A DNA stretch of 64,000 nt from contig JPHH03000003.1 of NCBI GenBank assembly GCA_000750105.3, positions 1,273,443 to 1,337,442 of the forward strand, in the 5' to 3' direction. The notes under the pieces were generated by a model. The model did no database searches and was not told the origin of the DNA. It saw only the letters and a list, made by a program, of their open reading frames with translations. How positions within the stretch are numbered: the first letter of the stretch is position 1; each line of letters starts with the position of its first letter. This DNA comes from Tolypocladium sp. Sup5 PDA-1 (lineage: Eukaryota; Ascomycota; Sordariomycetes; Hypocreales; Ophiocordycipitaceae). This document shows, piece after piece, positions 1-9,085 of the stretch. A program made the position numbers and the translations under genes.

Positions 1-934
1 CGTACAAGGCAAACGTCTTCTCGCAGTAGCTGTGGCCTGCCCACACTGCGCTGTCGGTGCATGTGATGCAGAGAAGTCCGCCATCGTCTCGGACGGATTG
101 GATGGCCGCGTCGAAGAAGGGTGCCGCGGTGCCGTAAGGGTCCAGATCGATGACATCAAACTTGCGAGACTTTCCAGGGTTTCCGTTACGGTCCCTCTTT
201 GACAGATCGTCGGCAATGGCGCGATACATGAGCGCGAGCGCATCGTCGTTGGTCACGGTAATGATGTCTTGCAGCCCGTTGTGTTCGACGTTGAGCTTGA
301 TCGACGCAGCGGCCGACTCGGAGAGGTCGTTGGCCTTGACCGACGTGACAAACGGCAGCTCGTGCGCATATCGCATGGCGCGAAGCCCGGACGCAGAAAG
401 GGCATCGAGAATCTTGAAAGAGGCCTTGGGAGGCTTAGGTGCTTCGGGCTGCTCTTGGGCCTTGTCTTTGTCGGCGGCTTCTGGGTTCTCCGGTTCTGGG
501 GCCGGATCCTCGTCGCCGCGCTTCCTCTTCTTGCCCTGCTTGCCCTGTTTTTCGGCGATCTTTGAAAGGAACTTTTCCGCCCGTCGTTCGATGGTCCATT
601 CGCCATAGGCCTTGATTGCGAGACACGATAAGTCGCGGTTGTATTGCTGAATTGGGTTGTAGAAAACCTGCTGCTCCTCTCCGCCCGCCGTGGCATTATG
701 TGGCACCAACATGGTGGCCTTTCCCTCTTTAATTGTTCGATACTGCTTGCCGTCTCGCTCGACGAGGTCGACGGGCGCGGCTTCGTCGGCCATGTTGGGA
801 GTTGTCGAGAATGGATTGACCTCGACGTGAATGCGGAGCCTGGGACGGATGGTTGCCGAGGCACCGACGATGCGCAGAGGCCTAAGTGTGCTCGTGAGAA
901 ACACTGATTGACGAGCAATGGCGCAATGCAGCAT
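1..934 (-). CDS. TRM1: tRNA (guanine26-N2)-dimethyltransferase, 5' part
   Basis: This is the N-terminal ~311 codons of a gene that runs off the left edge. The frame is open from ATG at 934-932 to base 1 with no intron. It shows the SAM-dependent Trm1 core: SGLRAMRYAHELP, then the acidic NDDALALMYRA segment and the family motif DVIDLDPYGTAAPF followed by GGLLCITCTDSAVWAG. In the family it makes m2,2G26 in cytosolic and mitochondrial tRNAs. A Lys/Glu-rich insert sits between the N-terminal fold and SGLRAMRY. The first ~47 residues are rich in Arg/Ser/Thr and end FSTTPN, as in a mitochondrial presequence. A second in-frame ATG at 793-791 (MADEAAPVDL) would give a form without it. Identification is firm; use of the two starts is inferred. 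Confidence 0.95.
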   Translation of the reverse strand, partial: MLHCAIARQSVFLTSTLRPLRIVGASATIRPRLRIHVEVNPFSTTPNMADEAAPVDLVERDGKQYRTIKEGKATMLVPHNATAGGEEQQVFYNPIQQYNRDLSCLAIKAYGEWTIERRAEKFLSKIAEKQGKQGKKRKRGDEDPAPEPENPEAADKDKAQEQPEAPKPPKASFKILDALSASGLRAMRYAHELPFVTSVKANDLSESAAASIKLNVEHNGLQDIITVTNDDALALMYRAIADDLSKRDRNGNPGKSRKFDVIDLDPYGTAAPFFDAAIQSVRDDGGLLCITCTDSAVWAGHSYCEKTFALY

Positions 935-1894
935 GCGGGCGTTTATCTGGCGAGACGGCTGCTCGAGTGAAGGAGCTTGCGATTGGAGTTCTATCGAATC
1001 TGTCGAAGCCAAAATTTTGGAGATTCTGCCGCCAACCCGCCAGGGCGGTGAAGCCTCAGGTTCAGGGTGCCAGCTCTGCCCCTTCAGCTTCTCTCCTTTT
1101 GCATGATGAGCAAACGAGCTTTGCCATGTTCTTGATTTGCCGAACAATCTTGTGCGACTGGGGCCCGAAATACACCCTGCATACTCCTAGTGTTTATGAG
1201 AATTAGTTTGCTTTTTTCTTCAGTATCAACAGTTTCGTCAACTGCAGTACACCGGACTGTTCTCGTGTGTTCTCGTCACGTCCCCTGGCCCCCATGACCA
1301 AGTTACCAACAGCGTCGAAGCCTGCATGGCACTGGCCAACAACCCGGCGAGTTGTGCTTCTTTGGGTGCCAATCTCGCTACGACTACTCTTACATCAAAT
1401 GACAGTTGCAGAGGGCTCCGCACCTTCACGAATCGTGTCGGGTCTTGCCCAAAAAGTGACAAACACAGGAGGCTTCCACAGAGTCGACAGCCAGCACAAC
1501 GGCTCAGTGATCATAGCTCAGTGATTCTCGATTGCATCGCAGATCCATGCCGGTGATCCATGTTGGTGACAACATGCAGCCCATGGGTTGTTGCCGCCCT
1601 TTGAAGAACATGGAGAGGCAGGCGCGTGTTGTGACGTCCTCTACCACGAAAGACAGGAGCGAGCCGCAGCCTCTGTGGCCATGGCTTCTTCCAGGACTTG
1701 ATTTCTGCTGTTCAAAGCCTTGGCCACCTCATACCTCGGCCTATTCTGTATCGAATCATCAAATCTCAGTATCCTTTCATCCTTGCTTTGCCCTAAATCG
1801 TCGCCTTTTGTGAGGCTCGAGCAGAGATATCGGCAGACCACCATCTGGATCGACCGTGGTCACCGCGCCCCTAGGCCCTGCACAGCTGTTCACC
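935..1894. other. gene-free stretch
   Basis: Upstream sequence shared by TRM1 (leftward) and the SLATT gene (rightward), so a likely bidirectional promoter region. The open frames here are short and look like noise. I see no RNA gene or repeat. Confidence 0.5.
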
Positions 1895-2770
1895 ATGGCA
1901 AAGCGTTCCCAGGCCGGTGATATCCCCATCCTGCCTCCAATTCCTCTCGCCGACAGCAACGACGGCGTATCCGACCCAGTATCGGCAACGGAGAATGGAC
2001 ATGACGGCAACCAGTCCAACAGCCCCCGAGACTCCTACCCGACGGGCGGTTTCCAGGCACACCGCGAGCACAATGTGCCTCGCCACCGGTTCCTGTCGGC
2101 AGCAGAATGGTCCACCATTGCCAATGGTATAGGCGGCGTGAGCGATGCCGAGGGGCACAAGCCGGCTCATCCAACGAGCTCTTGGTGGCCGCCGTCGGGC
2201 ATGCCCACGGGGCTCTACCGGGACATTGTCTCTCAACGCACCAAGTTCTATTACATGTTCCACGGAATTAGCATCCTTCGCTGGACTCTCATGGTCCTCC
2301 AGCTGTTGATTGGCGCGACGCTGACGTCTCTCGGAGCAATGTCGATGAAGGATGGCACACCCATCACGGCTCTCGGGGCTGCCAACACGGTCATTGCAGG
2401 CTTTCTCGCCCTGATGCACAACAGCGGCTTACCCGACCGGTATCGATATGATATGATGCAGTTCGAGGAGCTGGAAGACCACATCAAGGAGCTCCTAGAC
2501 TGTGGCATGGCGCCCGCGGAGCAGACGCTGGACCAAGTGCTCGCAGAGTGCTTCGATACCTTCCGAGAGGCCAAGGCGACTGTCAATGCCAACATGCCGG
2601 CCGCCTACAACTCGCGAAAAGCTTTGCAGGCGGAGAAGCAGGCGACGATTGTGGTGCCGCCCTTGCCACAGATAGTTTCGAAGGCGCCAGCTAAGGCGAC
2701 TTTAGGTGGAGATGAGGCTCCCAAGGCATCGTCAGCCGAGGGCAACGACACTGTCAGCGACAAGAAGTGA
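1895..2770 (+). CDS. SLATT-type two-helix membrane protein (fungal family)
   Basis: Single-exon gene, 291 aa from the ATG at 1895, chosen over an upstream in-frame codon because it has a CACCATGG context. The N-terminal ~70 residues are Pro/Ser/Asp-rich and probably disordered. The conserved part begins near HRFLSAAEWSTIANG and leads to two hydrophobic helices, about residues 127-146 (LRWTLMVLQLLIGATL) and 157-175 (ITALGAANTVIAGFLAL). A helical segment with RYRYDMMQFEELEDHIKE follows, then a Lys/Ala-rich tail. This matches the fungal SLATT family (SMODS and SLOG-associating 2TM effector). Bacterial relatives are predicted membrane effectors of nucleotide-signalling conflict systems; the role of the fungal stand-alone form is unknown. 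No partner gene such as a nucleotide cyclase or SLOG protein is adjacent. Confidence 0.8.
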   Translation: MAKRSQAGDIPILPPIPLADSNDGVSDPVSATENGHDGNQSNSPRDSYPTGGFQAHREHNVPRHRFLSAAEWSTIANGIGGVSDAEGHKPAHPTSSWWPPSGMPTGLYRDIVSQRTKFYYMFHGISILRWTLMVLQLLIGATLTSLGAMSMKDGTPITALGAANTVIAGFLALMHNSGLPDRYRYDMMQFEELEDHIKELLDCGMAPAEQTLDQVLAECFDTFREAKATVNANMPAAYNSRKALQAEKQATIVVPPLPQIVSKAPAKATLGGDEAPKASSAEGNDTVSDKK

Positions 2771-3715
2771 CGCCATGAGACGGCTTGGCATTGACAGACC
2801 CTTGCACGGCAGGTAGGGGAAGCAGGGCAACTGTTGCTGAGCTTATTTCCTCGCATTCCTTTGGGCATCATTATGCGAATCGGGCGTCAGCTGGGACGGG
2901 GCAGGGCGTGCCGTGGGCTTGATTCTCGTCAGCGCAGCTGGAGCTAGTGCAAATTATCGATCATGGCGGCATGGGGATGCCCGGATGGTCAGAGTGGGAA
3001 CATTGTTTTTGGTCATGCCATGACAGCGAAGAGCCTCACTTGCTGCGGCTCCGCGGCACGGCGGCGTCGAAGTAAGTAGGTACTATTGGGCTGTTGGTTC
3101 TGAACTTCTGGTTGCGCTGTTGGCCCCACGCCGGCCGTGTCCCGCGCCGCCAGTCTGCAACGCCTGCTGCGTGAAACGGGAGCGTGTCTGGGGGTGTCAG
3201 TGGCTGTCAAGGTGGTTGATTTTCTACCCTTGTACTCCGTAGGAAGGAGTCGAATTGATCAGCCGTTGCCCATGTCAGGGGCTCTGCCGAGAGCCAGCAA
3301 GGATCTGCCTTATGGCCCTTATCGCTGCGCTCGACGTCCCACCCGCTAGGTCCCCACCGAGCTGGTTTCACGGCGCTGGTTTGCCAGTCTCGCCAGAGGA
3401 TCAGCCTCACCAGGGAGCCTGGCATGCCTGGCGTTGTTCCTGATAGACCATCGGCCGCTAGACGGCATGGCGATCTTCTTCCATCGATTGGGGCGTGTTG
3501 GGCGGCCCGGTTTAAAACCCTCAGGCTGTTCCACCCAATTTCCACGGGGCGGTTCCCTCTTCTCGGCTGACGATGCTCGTCTCGCCCATGCCCCGGCACG
3601 CTCTGTGAGTTTGCTCTCAGTTTCATCGCCATCATGGCTGGCCGTCTGTGAACTCGCCAACGTTGAAACAAGGTGCTCCCATGAACCGCCTCTGGTAGCC
3701 TCAGTTTGGCCTCGC
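2771..3715. other. gene-free stretch
   Basis: 3' flank of the SLATT gene and upstream region of the glycosyltransferase gene. Open frames on both strands are short and unlike known proteins. Nothing else is recognisable apart from the TATA element listed next. Confidence 0.5.
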
Positions 3716-3722
3716 TATAAAA
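3716..3722 (+). promoter_or_regulatory. TATA box
   Basis: A TATAAAA element lies 46 nt upstream of the start codon at 3768, a plausible distance for a transcript with a very short leader. Clear TATA boxes are uncommon in this window, which favours function, but no transcript data are available. Confidence 0.4.
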
Positions 3723-3767
3723 GACACATCCGGTAGCCAGCCTGGCGCTGCCCGGGTGGCCGCCGCC

Positions 3768-5083
3768 ATGTTGCTCACCAAGGGCCTGCATGTGCGGTCC
3801 AGCAACATCCTGATAACGGCCTTTGTGGTCTTCATATTCTTCCACGCCACGAGATACTGCCAGCAGCGGCAGCGCGGCGCCATCCTCATCGACCTCGACG
3901 AGGACGTCGTCGGCGGCGGCCTGTCGCCCGAGGAGGAGTACCTGGAGCGGCTGATTGACACCTACGGACTCACCAACCAGACGAAATGGCAGGCCTGGAG
4001 GATCCAGCCGTCGGAGCGCGACGAGGAGGGGAGCTCCATCACGGACGTGCACGTAAACTTTGAGTCGGGGGCGGAAAAGGTGATTGACTTGCGGGAGCCC
4101 AGCCGCGCCGACTTACACGCCGCCAAGATGATGGCCCTGCCGATTCGCAGCGGCGCCCGCATCGAGGAGACGGACGCGTCCGACTTTTTGTTCGGAATCT
4201 CGACCAGCTACGAGAGGGTCGCGGACCGGGACTGGGCCGTCTTCCGGGCGTGGGAGCGGTGGCTGACCAAGGGCAAGAAGCGCAGCAACGGCGCCGGGCT
4301 GGTGCTCATGCTCGACAAGGCGACGGACGAGCAGCTGCACGAGGTGGACCGGATGCTGCACGACGCGGGCATCGACGCCTACATCACGGCCACGGACGAG
4401 CCCATGTCCATGGCACGGCGCTACTACGAGCTCGTGCGCATCCTCAAGACGTACAGCGCGACGCTGGCGGCCAGCGGCCAGCGCAAGCGGTGGTACGGCG
4501 TCGTCGAGGACACCGTCTTCTTCCCCAGCCTGTCGTACCTGCGGGCGCGGCTGGCGGGCTACGACACCAACGAGCCGCTGTTCATTGGGCTGCCGAGCGA
4601 GCGCCTGGACTGGCACGAGGACGACGACAGCATCACCACGTCGGGCGGCGGCGCGGTGCTGCTGACGCGCGAGGCCGTGGCCGCGATCCCGCGGCTGCCG
4701 TGCCTCGAGGTGGACGACTCGGAGAAGCCCGTGCGGCCCAAGAAGTGGGATGCGCTGCTCAAGGAGTGCGTCAAGAAGCGCGCGGGCCTGGACATGCACG
4801 TCATCCCGGCCTTCTACTCGCCCAACGATGCCGCCGAGGCAGAGGCGCCGCGCGCGGCGAGCCACGAGACGGGCGTGCGGCCGCTGGTGCTGCACGACTA
4901 CCAGAACCGGTACCGGCTGGACGTGGGCATGGCGCACCTGGTGGCCGACATCTGCGGCGAGGCGTGCTTCATGCAGCGCTACGTCTTCCACGACGACTGG
5001 GTGCTCGTCAACGGCGTGTCCATCAGCCAGCACCCGGACGGGCTGGTGCCGCACCATCGCCACTACGACCTCTTCAGCAAGCT

Positions 5084-5115
<32 letters not shown>

Positions 5116-5393
5116 AGCAGGCGGAGGCGCAGCGGCGGCCCGGGAAGCGCGTGTCGGGGCAGATCGTCATCGACGACGACGACGGCCGGCAGGGGGCTGG
5201 GCGCACGCCGCCCCTGACGTGGACGGGGCGTAGGAACGTCTGGCGGCTGCTGGACTCTGCGGCGGCGGCGGACGGCGCGGTGTGGCAGGCGTACTTGAAA
5301 AAGGGCGCGAGGAGGAGGATATCGCCAGAGCGGGATCCAGCAGATGAAATGGACTCGGTCATTGTGCTGATATGGGAGAACAACACGCGTTGA
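3768..5393 (+). CDS. GT31-type (fringe-like) glycosyltransferase, type II membrane protein
   Basis: Single-exon gene, 541 aa. The start is the ATG at 3768 in a GCCGCCATG context; the frame is open slightly upstream but without an ATG. A short cytosolic N-terminus is followed by one membrane anchor at about residues 12-27 (NILITAFVVFIFFHA), then an acidic stem and a lumenal domain, as in Golgi type II transferases. Family-like features are FLFGISTSYERV near the start of the domain, WYGVVEDTVFFPSL at about residue 242 (at the DDD metal-site position of fringe-type enzymes) and GGGAVLLTREAV at about residue 293. I assign it to the fungal GT31/DUF604-like group. Donor and acceptor are unknown. 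Residues 440-455 contain an Asp/Gly repeat. The gene converges with the GNAT gene downstream. Confidence 0.75.
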
Positions 5394-5563
5394 CGTGGGC
5401 ATGTCTGCGGTGCGGCGTTTGGGGGGTTGGGATACAACGGGGACAACAAGACTTGTCATGCTCTTCTTTCTTTATTGTTTGTTTCTTCTTTCTTATACAT
5501 CAAGATTACACATGAAGGAGCAATCTCACGAGCCTTACGGACGGCCGACATCTACCTACCTAC

Positions 5564-6200
5564 CTAGGCATGTATCCGCTGCCACTCCTCGGGCGTCACC
5601 TCGTAGTACATCTCGCCCACGGGCTCGCCGCCCTCGGCCTCGCGCAGCACGCCCCTGCCCCTGAGGCCGAGCTTGTCATCCGCCAGCCGCAGCATGGGCG
5701 CGTTGTCGGCGAGCGTCGTGACGGTGACGAGGTCCAGCTGCGGCCCGCCGGCGCTCACGGGGGCAAACGCCCAGTTGACGGCCAGGCGCATGGCCTCGGC
5801 GGCGAAGCCCCTGCCCCTGTACGCCGGGTCGATCATGACGCCCGCGTCGCCCGCGCGGATCATGCGCCCGTCCCGCTGCCAGTCCTTGATGGCGCCGTAC
5901 CCGCCGAGCCCGATCATCGTCTCTTCCTCGCCGTCGGCGAGCACGAGCGCCATGTTCACGCGCGAGGGCCCGCTGGCGACGCGCCCGTCTGCGCCGAGGA
6001 CGGAGGGCACGCTGGCGGACTCGCGCTGGCGGGCGATGTTGGCCGCGGCCCTGGCGACGTCGAGGGGCCGGGCGTTGGGGTCGGCGGCGTTGCTGGGGGC
6101 GGAGAGCAGCGCGGACAGGCGGGGGGCATCCTGGGGCTCGATGGTTCGCAGCAGGATGGGCAGGGTTGGGGATGCGAGACGGGTGTGGAGGTGGGACGCG

Positions 6201-6236
<36 letters not shown>

Positions 6237-6250
6237 GTTTCAGACGCCAT
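5564..6250 (-). CDS. GNAT-family N-acetyltransferase with polyQ N-terminus
   Basis: Single-exon gene, 228 aa, start ATG at 6250-6248. The protein opens with MASET and 11 glutamines encoded by a CAG/CTG run, then a GNAT fold: LRTIEPQDAPRL (strand 1), IGLGGYGAIKDW, and the acetyl-CoA loop MIDPAYRGRGFAAEAMRL with the R-G-R-G-x-A signature. LVTVTTLADNAPMLRLADD resembles the RimJ-like subgroup that acetylates protein N-termini or small molecules. Length is normal. The substrate cannot be read from sequence. It converges on the glycosyltransferase gene with 170 nt between stops. Confidence 0.85.
6203..6235. repeat. CTG/CAG trinucleotide repeat (polyQ)
   Basis: Eleven consecutive GCT/CTG-type triplets on the plus strand, read as glutamine codons at residues 6-16 of the GNAT on the minus strand. 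Such tracts often vary in length between isolates. Boundaries are approximate to a triplet. Confidence 0.8.
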
Positions 6251-6811
6251 GTTTGGGAGTTGGGTGGTTGTGTGGGGTCGATGGACGGTTGCTGATCCTA
6301 TTAATATGTTTGATCTGTTTGAAGGAGAGCGGTGATGCGAGGTGGAGGGCGATCCTCAGACTGAAGCTAGCCGATGGGTGTCTGGTTGGGAAGGTGTTTG
6401 ATGTTTCGGGTTGTGATGGGCATGACGGACGGATGGTGTTGAAGCTGCATATATATCACTTATAATACTGTACTGGGCGTTTGGGACGCGACGGTCCAAG
6501 TGAGGCAGCACGTCCGGAGCCACCAGTGGTGAGAAAATAGTCGACTTGGAGACGAACCAAAGCGCTTGAGTATTCTCCTTCGGCATCTTCGTGCCACCGG
6601 CAGAAGATCTGCTAAGATGCAATGGTACGTATGTAGCTCCATCTCCTGCAGGTCCATGTGCTCCGTAGGCCTGTCCTGGACCGCAACGGTGTCCCAGTCT
6701 CAGAAAGACGAGGTATCACAAGTTCATCCAATCGGTAATACATGTTGGTGAGTTGTAAACTTTATTCTCCCGTTTGTGAAACCTCGGCTGTACGTACATG
6801 CAATTAATTCT
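6251..6811. other. gene-free stretch
   Basis: 5' flank of the GNAT gene and 3' flank of SPO7. Nothing recognisable. Confidence 0.5.
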
Positions 6812-8122
6812 CTACTTGCTCGCCTGCTGCTTCTCCTTGCCAGGCGAGCCAGGCGCCCCCTTTGCTCCAGCACTCCGTAAAACCCTGCCACCCTCCGCCG
6901 CAGCGTCGGTCGAAACGCCGCTCCCCTGCGTCAGCGGAGACGGAGTCTCGGGCGTGACGGAGCGGGACTCCGTCCCCGGCCGCTTCGCCCTGGAGCCCGA
7001 GCCCGGCTTCTTGCGGCGCTTGTCCGGGGCGTTGGAGGCGGAGCTCGGCCGGCGGCTGATCTGCCCGTCGTCCACCTCCAGCGCCGGCGTCTGGCTCCGG
7101 GACGAGCTTATGGAGAGGCGGCGCACGCTGCTGCTGCGGCGCTTGCGGCCCTTTTCGCTGATGGAGGCCCGGTTCAGGTGCGTCTTGTGCGACTCGTGCC
7201 GGCGCGGCTGCGAAGTCTGCCGCCAGGGGAGCCACCACAGCCAGCCGTACGTCTGCTTGGCGACCCGGCGCTCGTGCTCCTTGACCTTTTTGCGCAGCAG
7301 TGCGCGCCGCTCATTCTCCCTCTCCCAGTATTCCGTCCGGTACAGCTCCCAGTTCTCGCGGAACGTAGGCGAAAAGGGCTTGGCGAGCAGTAACAGCTTG
7401 ACGTAGTCGCCCCCCGGTGCCAGATCCTCCTCGTGCCCGCCCCGCTCCTCGTCCTCCAGCGGCAGGACCAGCGTCGGGTGGCTGTCGCCGGAGAGCTGCA
7501 GCTCCTTCTCGGTGTCGCGCAGCAGCGATGGCTCGACGTGGCGGTACGAGGAGCTCGCGGTGTGGGAGAGGAGGCCATACGTCAGGAAGAAGCCAATGGT
7601 GGAGAGGGCCTCTGCCCACCACGGCCGCCGTATGATGACGAGCTTGCAGTTGAAGCCGCGCAGGCCCCGGTTGGAGATGGCGAACCAGCGGCGCGGCCAG
7701 CGTATGCCGCGGTCCCATATGCCCGTCGCCCAGACCAGCACGGCGGTGATGATGCCGCCCATGAAGCAGACCTTCTGGGCGCCCTCGACGGCCCAGTAGA
7801 TGGAGCCGCCGACGCCGCGGCCGTCCTCGCGCGGGGCAAAGTAGAGCTGGTAGCCGAAGAAGGCGACCCAGAGCGTCAGCAGGGCGATGAAGAAGGTGTG
7901 GTGGCGCTTGCGGGCGCGCAGCTCGAGGAACTGGGCGCGCAGCGAGGCCTCGAGGATGAGCAGGTTGAGGTAGACCATGGACGGGGAGCTGGGCGCGTGG
8001 TTGAGCGGGTCGCCCTGCTTGCCGGTGACGGGGAGGATGGGGGTCGTGCCGGTGCTGCTCTTGACGTCCTTGGGGGCGGTGGCGGAGGCGCCCTTGACGA
8101 TGGAGTCGAGGTCGTCGGCCAT
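6812..8122 (-). CDS. SPO7: Spo7-like regulatory subunit of the Nem1-Spo7 phosphatase
   Basis: Single-exon gene, 436 aa from the ATG at 8122-8120 (MADDLDSIVKG). The frame stays open 187 codons upstream, but that part is low-complexity and unlike the family. Diagnostic segment: SPSMVYLNLLILEASLRAQFLELRAR, followed by two membrane helices at about residues 76-95 and 117-134. The Spo7 family sits in the nuclear/ER membrane with the Nem1 phosphatase and activates the phosphatidate phosphatase Pah1, steering phosphatidate toward diacylglycerol. Homology continues to about residue 290 (FSPTFRENWELYRTEYWERENERRA). The C-terminal ~150 residues are Ser/Arg/Lys-rich and probably disordered. The gene is divergent from the lipase gene starting at 9086. 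Confidence 0.93.
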   Translation of the reverse strand: MADDLDSIVKGASATAPKDVKSSTGTTPILPVTGKQGDPLNHAPSSPSMVYLNLLILEASLRAQFLELRARKRHHTFFIALLTLWVAFFGYQLYFAPREDGRGVGGSIYWAVEGAQKVCFMGGIITAVLVWATGIWDRGIRWPRRWFAISNRGLRGFNCKLVIIRRPWWAEALSTIGFFLTYGLLSHTASSSYRHVEPSLLRDTEKELQLSGDSHPTLVLPLEDEERGGHEEDLAPGGDYVKLLLLAKPFSPTFRENWELYRTEYWERENERRALLRKKVKEHERRVAKQTYGWLWWLPWRQTSQPRRHESHKTHLNRASISEKGRKRRSSSVRRLSISSSRSQTPALEVDDGQISRRPSSASNAPDKRRKKPGSGSRAKRPGTESRSVTPETPSPLTQGSGVSTDAAAEGGRVLRSAGAKGAPGSPGKEKQQASK

Positions 8123-9085
8123 GGGGTCGTGCGTGGGCTGCGTCGTCGTCCCGAGGGTTGGATGGGTTGGGGTTGGCCGAGAGCAGCCCTTCAGCGGAGG
8201 CGGCGCAGAGCCATGCAGCGGCTGCCTTGCTGCGCTGGGGGCTTCGAACGTGTTGCTTGACGCGGACAGATGTCGAGAATGGTGAAGAGATGCCGTGAGA
8301 AGGGCGCAGCGGCGGTCGGCAGCGTCAATCGCACGCAGTCGTGGCGCTCTTTGGCTGTGAAGTTGACGTGTGGTGTGGTGTGTGGTGGGCTGGAGTGGAC
8401 TCGTTGGCGGAGGCGGCTCACGGCTCACGGGTCTGACGTCCTGGACACATGCGGCTCGGTTCAGCAGCCAGGCCCGGACGTCATAGCGGGCGTTGGCGGG
8501 CCCCAGCGCCAATTTGTGGCCACGGGTCCCACCACGTTGAGGTTGATGAACCGCGAGGCAACGACTTGTTGAGAACCGTGCTAGAATTACGGCGTACGAA
8601 GTACTACGAGCAGAATGGTCGGGAAAAGCCGCGGGAACAGGGGCCTCGCTGCAGGGACCGGATCGCTTCAGCTCGTCGTCCATCCCTCTTCCTGCAACCT
8701 CGACAACTCATTTCATCGAATCCTCAGAACCAAAACCCAATAATACTACTGATCCAAACTCCGCTGCGCTTCAGTTGTCAGCTTCAAGCCCGCACTCGGA
8801 ACCGCCGCCCGTACCTAGGCAAGGTAGCGTCGGGATCCGGACAGACCCAATATCCGAACCTCGCGCCTTAAGTCCGGCAGCCAACAAAGCGCGCGCGTCA
8901 CCGCCAGCCCAGCGCCAGCCAGCAGCCGTCCCGCCGTCATCCATCTGGACGCCGCGCACCGGACACGGACTCGCTGCAACTGCGGAACGGAGTTTGCTAT
9001 CGCCAGCCCTGCCTTATCCACGAGTTCTCGGGTGCCTGGGCGCTTTGCATAAAGCTCCCAGCACCCCCCGCCGCACCAGCCGCCC
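8123..9085. other. divergent promoter region (SPO7 / CLD1-like)
   Basis: About 960 nt separate the two start codons, so both 5' leaders and promoters lie here. One TACGAAGTA element occurs at 8595-8603. Long open frames in this stretch (for example upstream of SPO7) are low-complexity and look non-coding. Confidence 0.55.

Noticed and set aside
4113..5459. 448-codon antisense frame (-) and 327-codon frame (+) inside the glycosyltransferase gene
   Set aside because: GC-rich codon bias leaves other frames open; both read as Arg/Ala/Val-rich nonsense without domains, while the 3768-5393 frame has clear protein features.
8123..8683. 187-codon in-frame extension upstream of the SPO7 ATG
   Set aside because: Low-complexity, rich in Pro/Thr/Arg, no family similarity; conserved Spo7 sequence starts shortly after the ATG at 8122. 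Probably 5' leader that happens to stay open.
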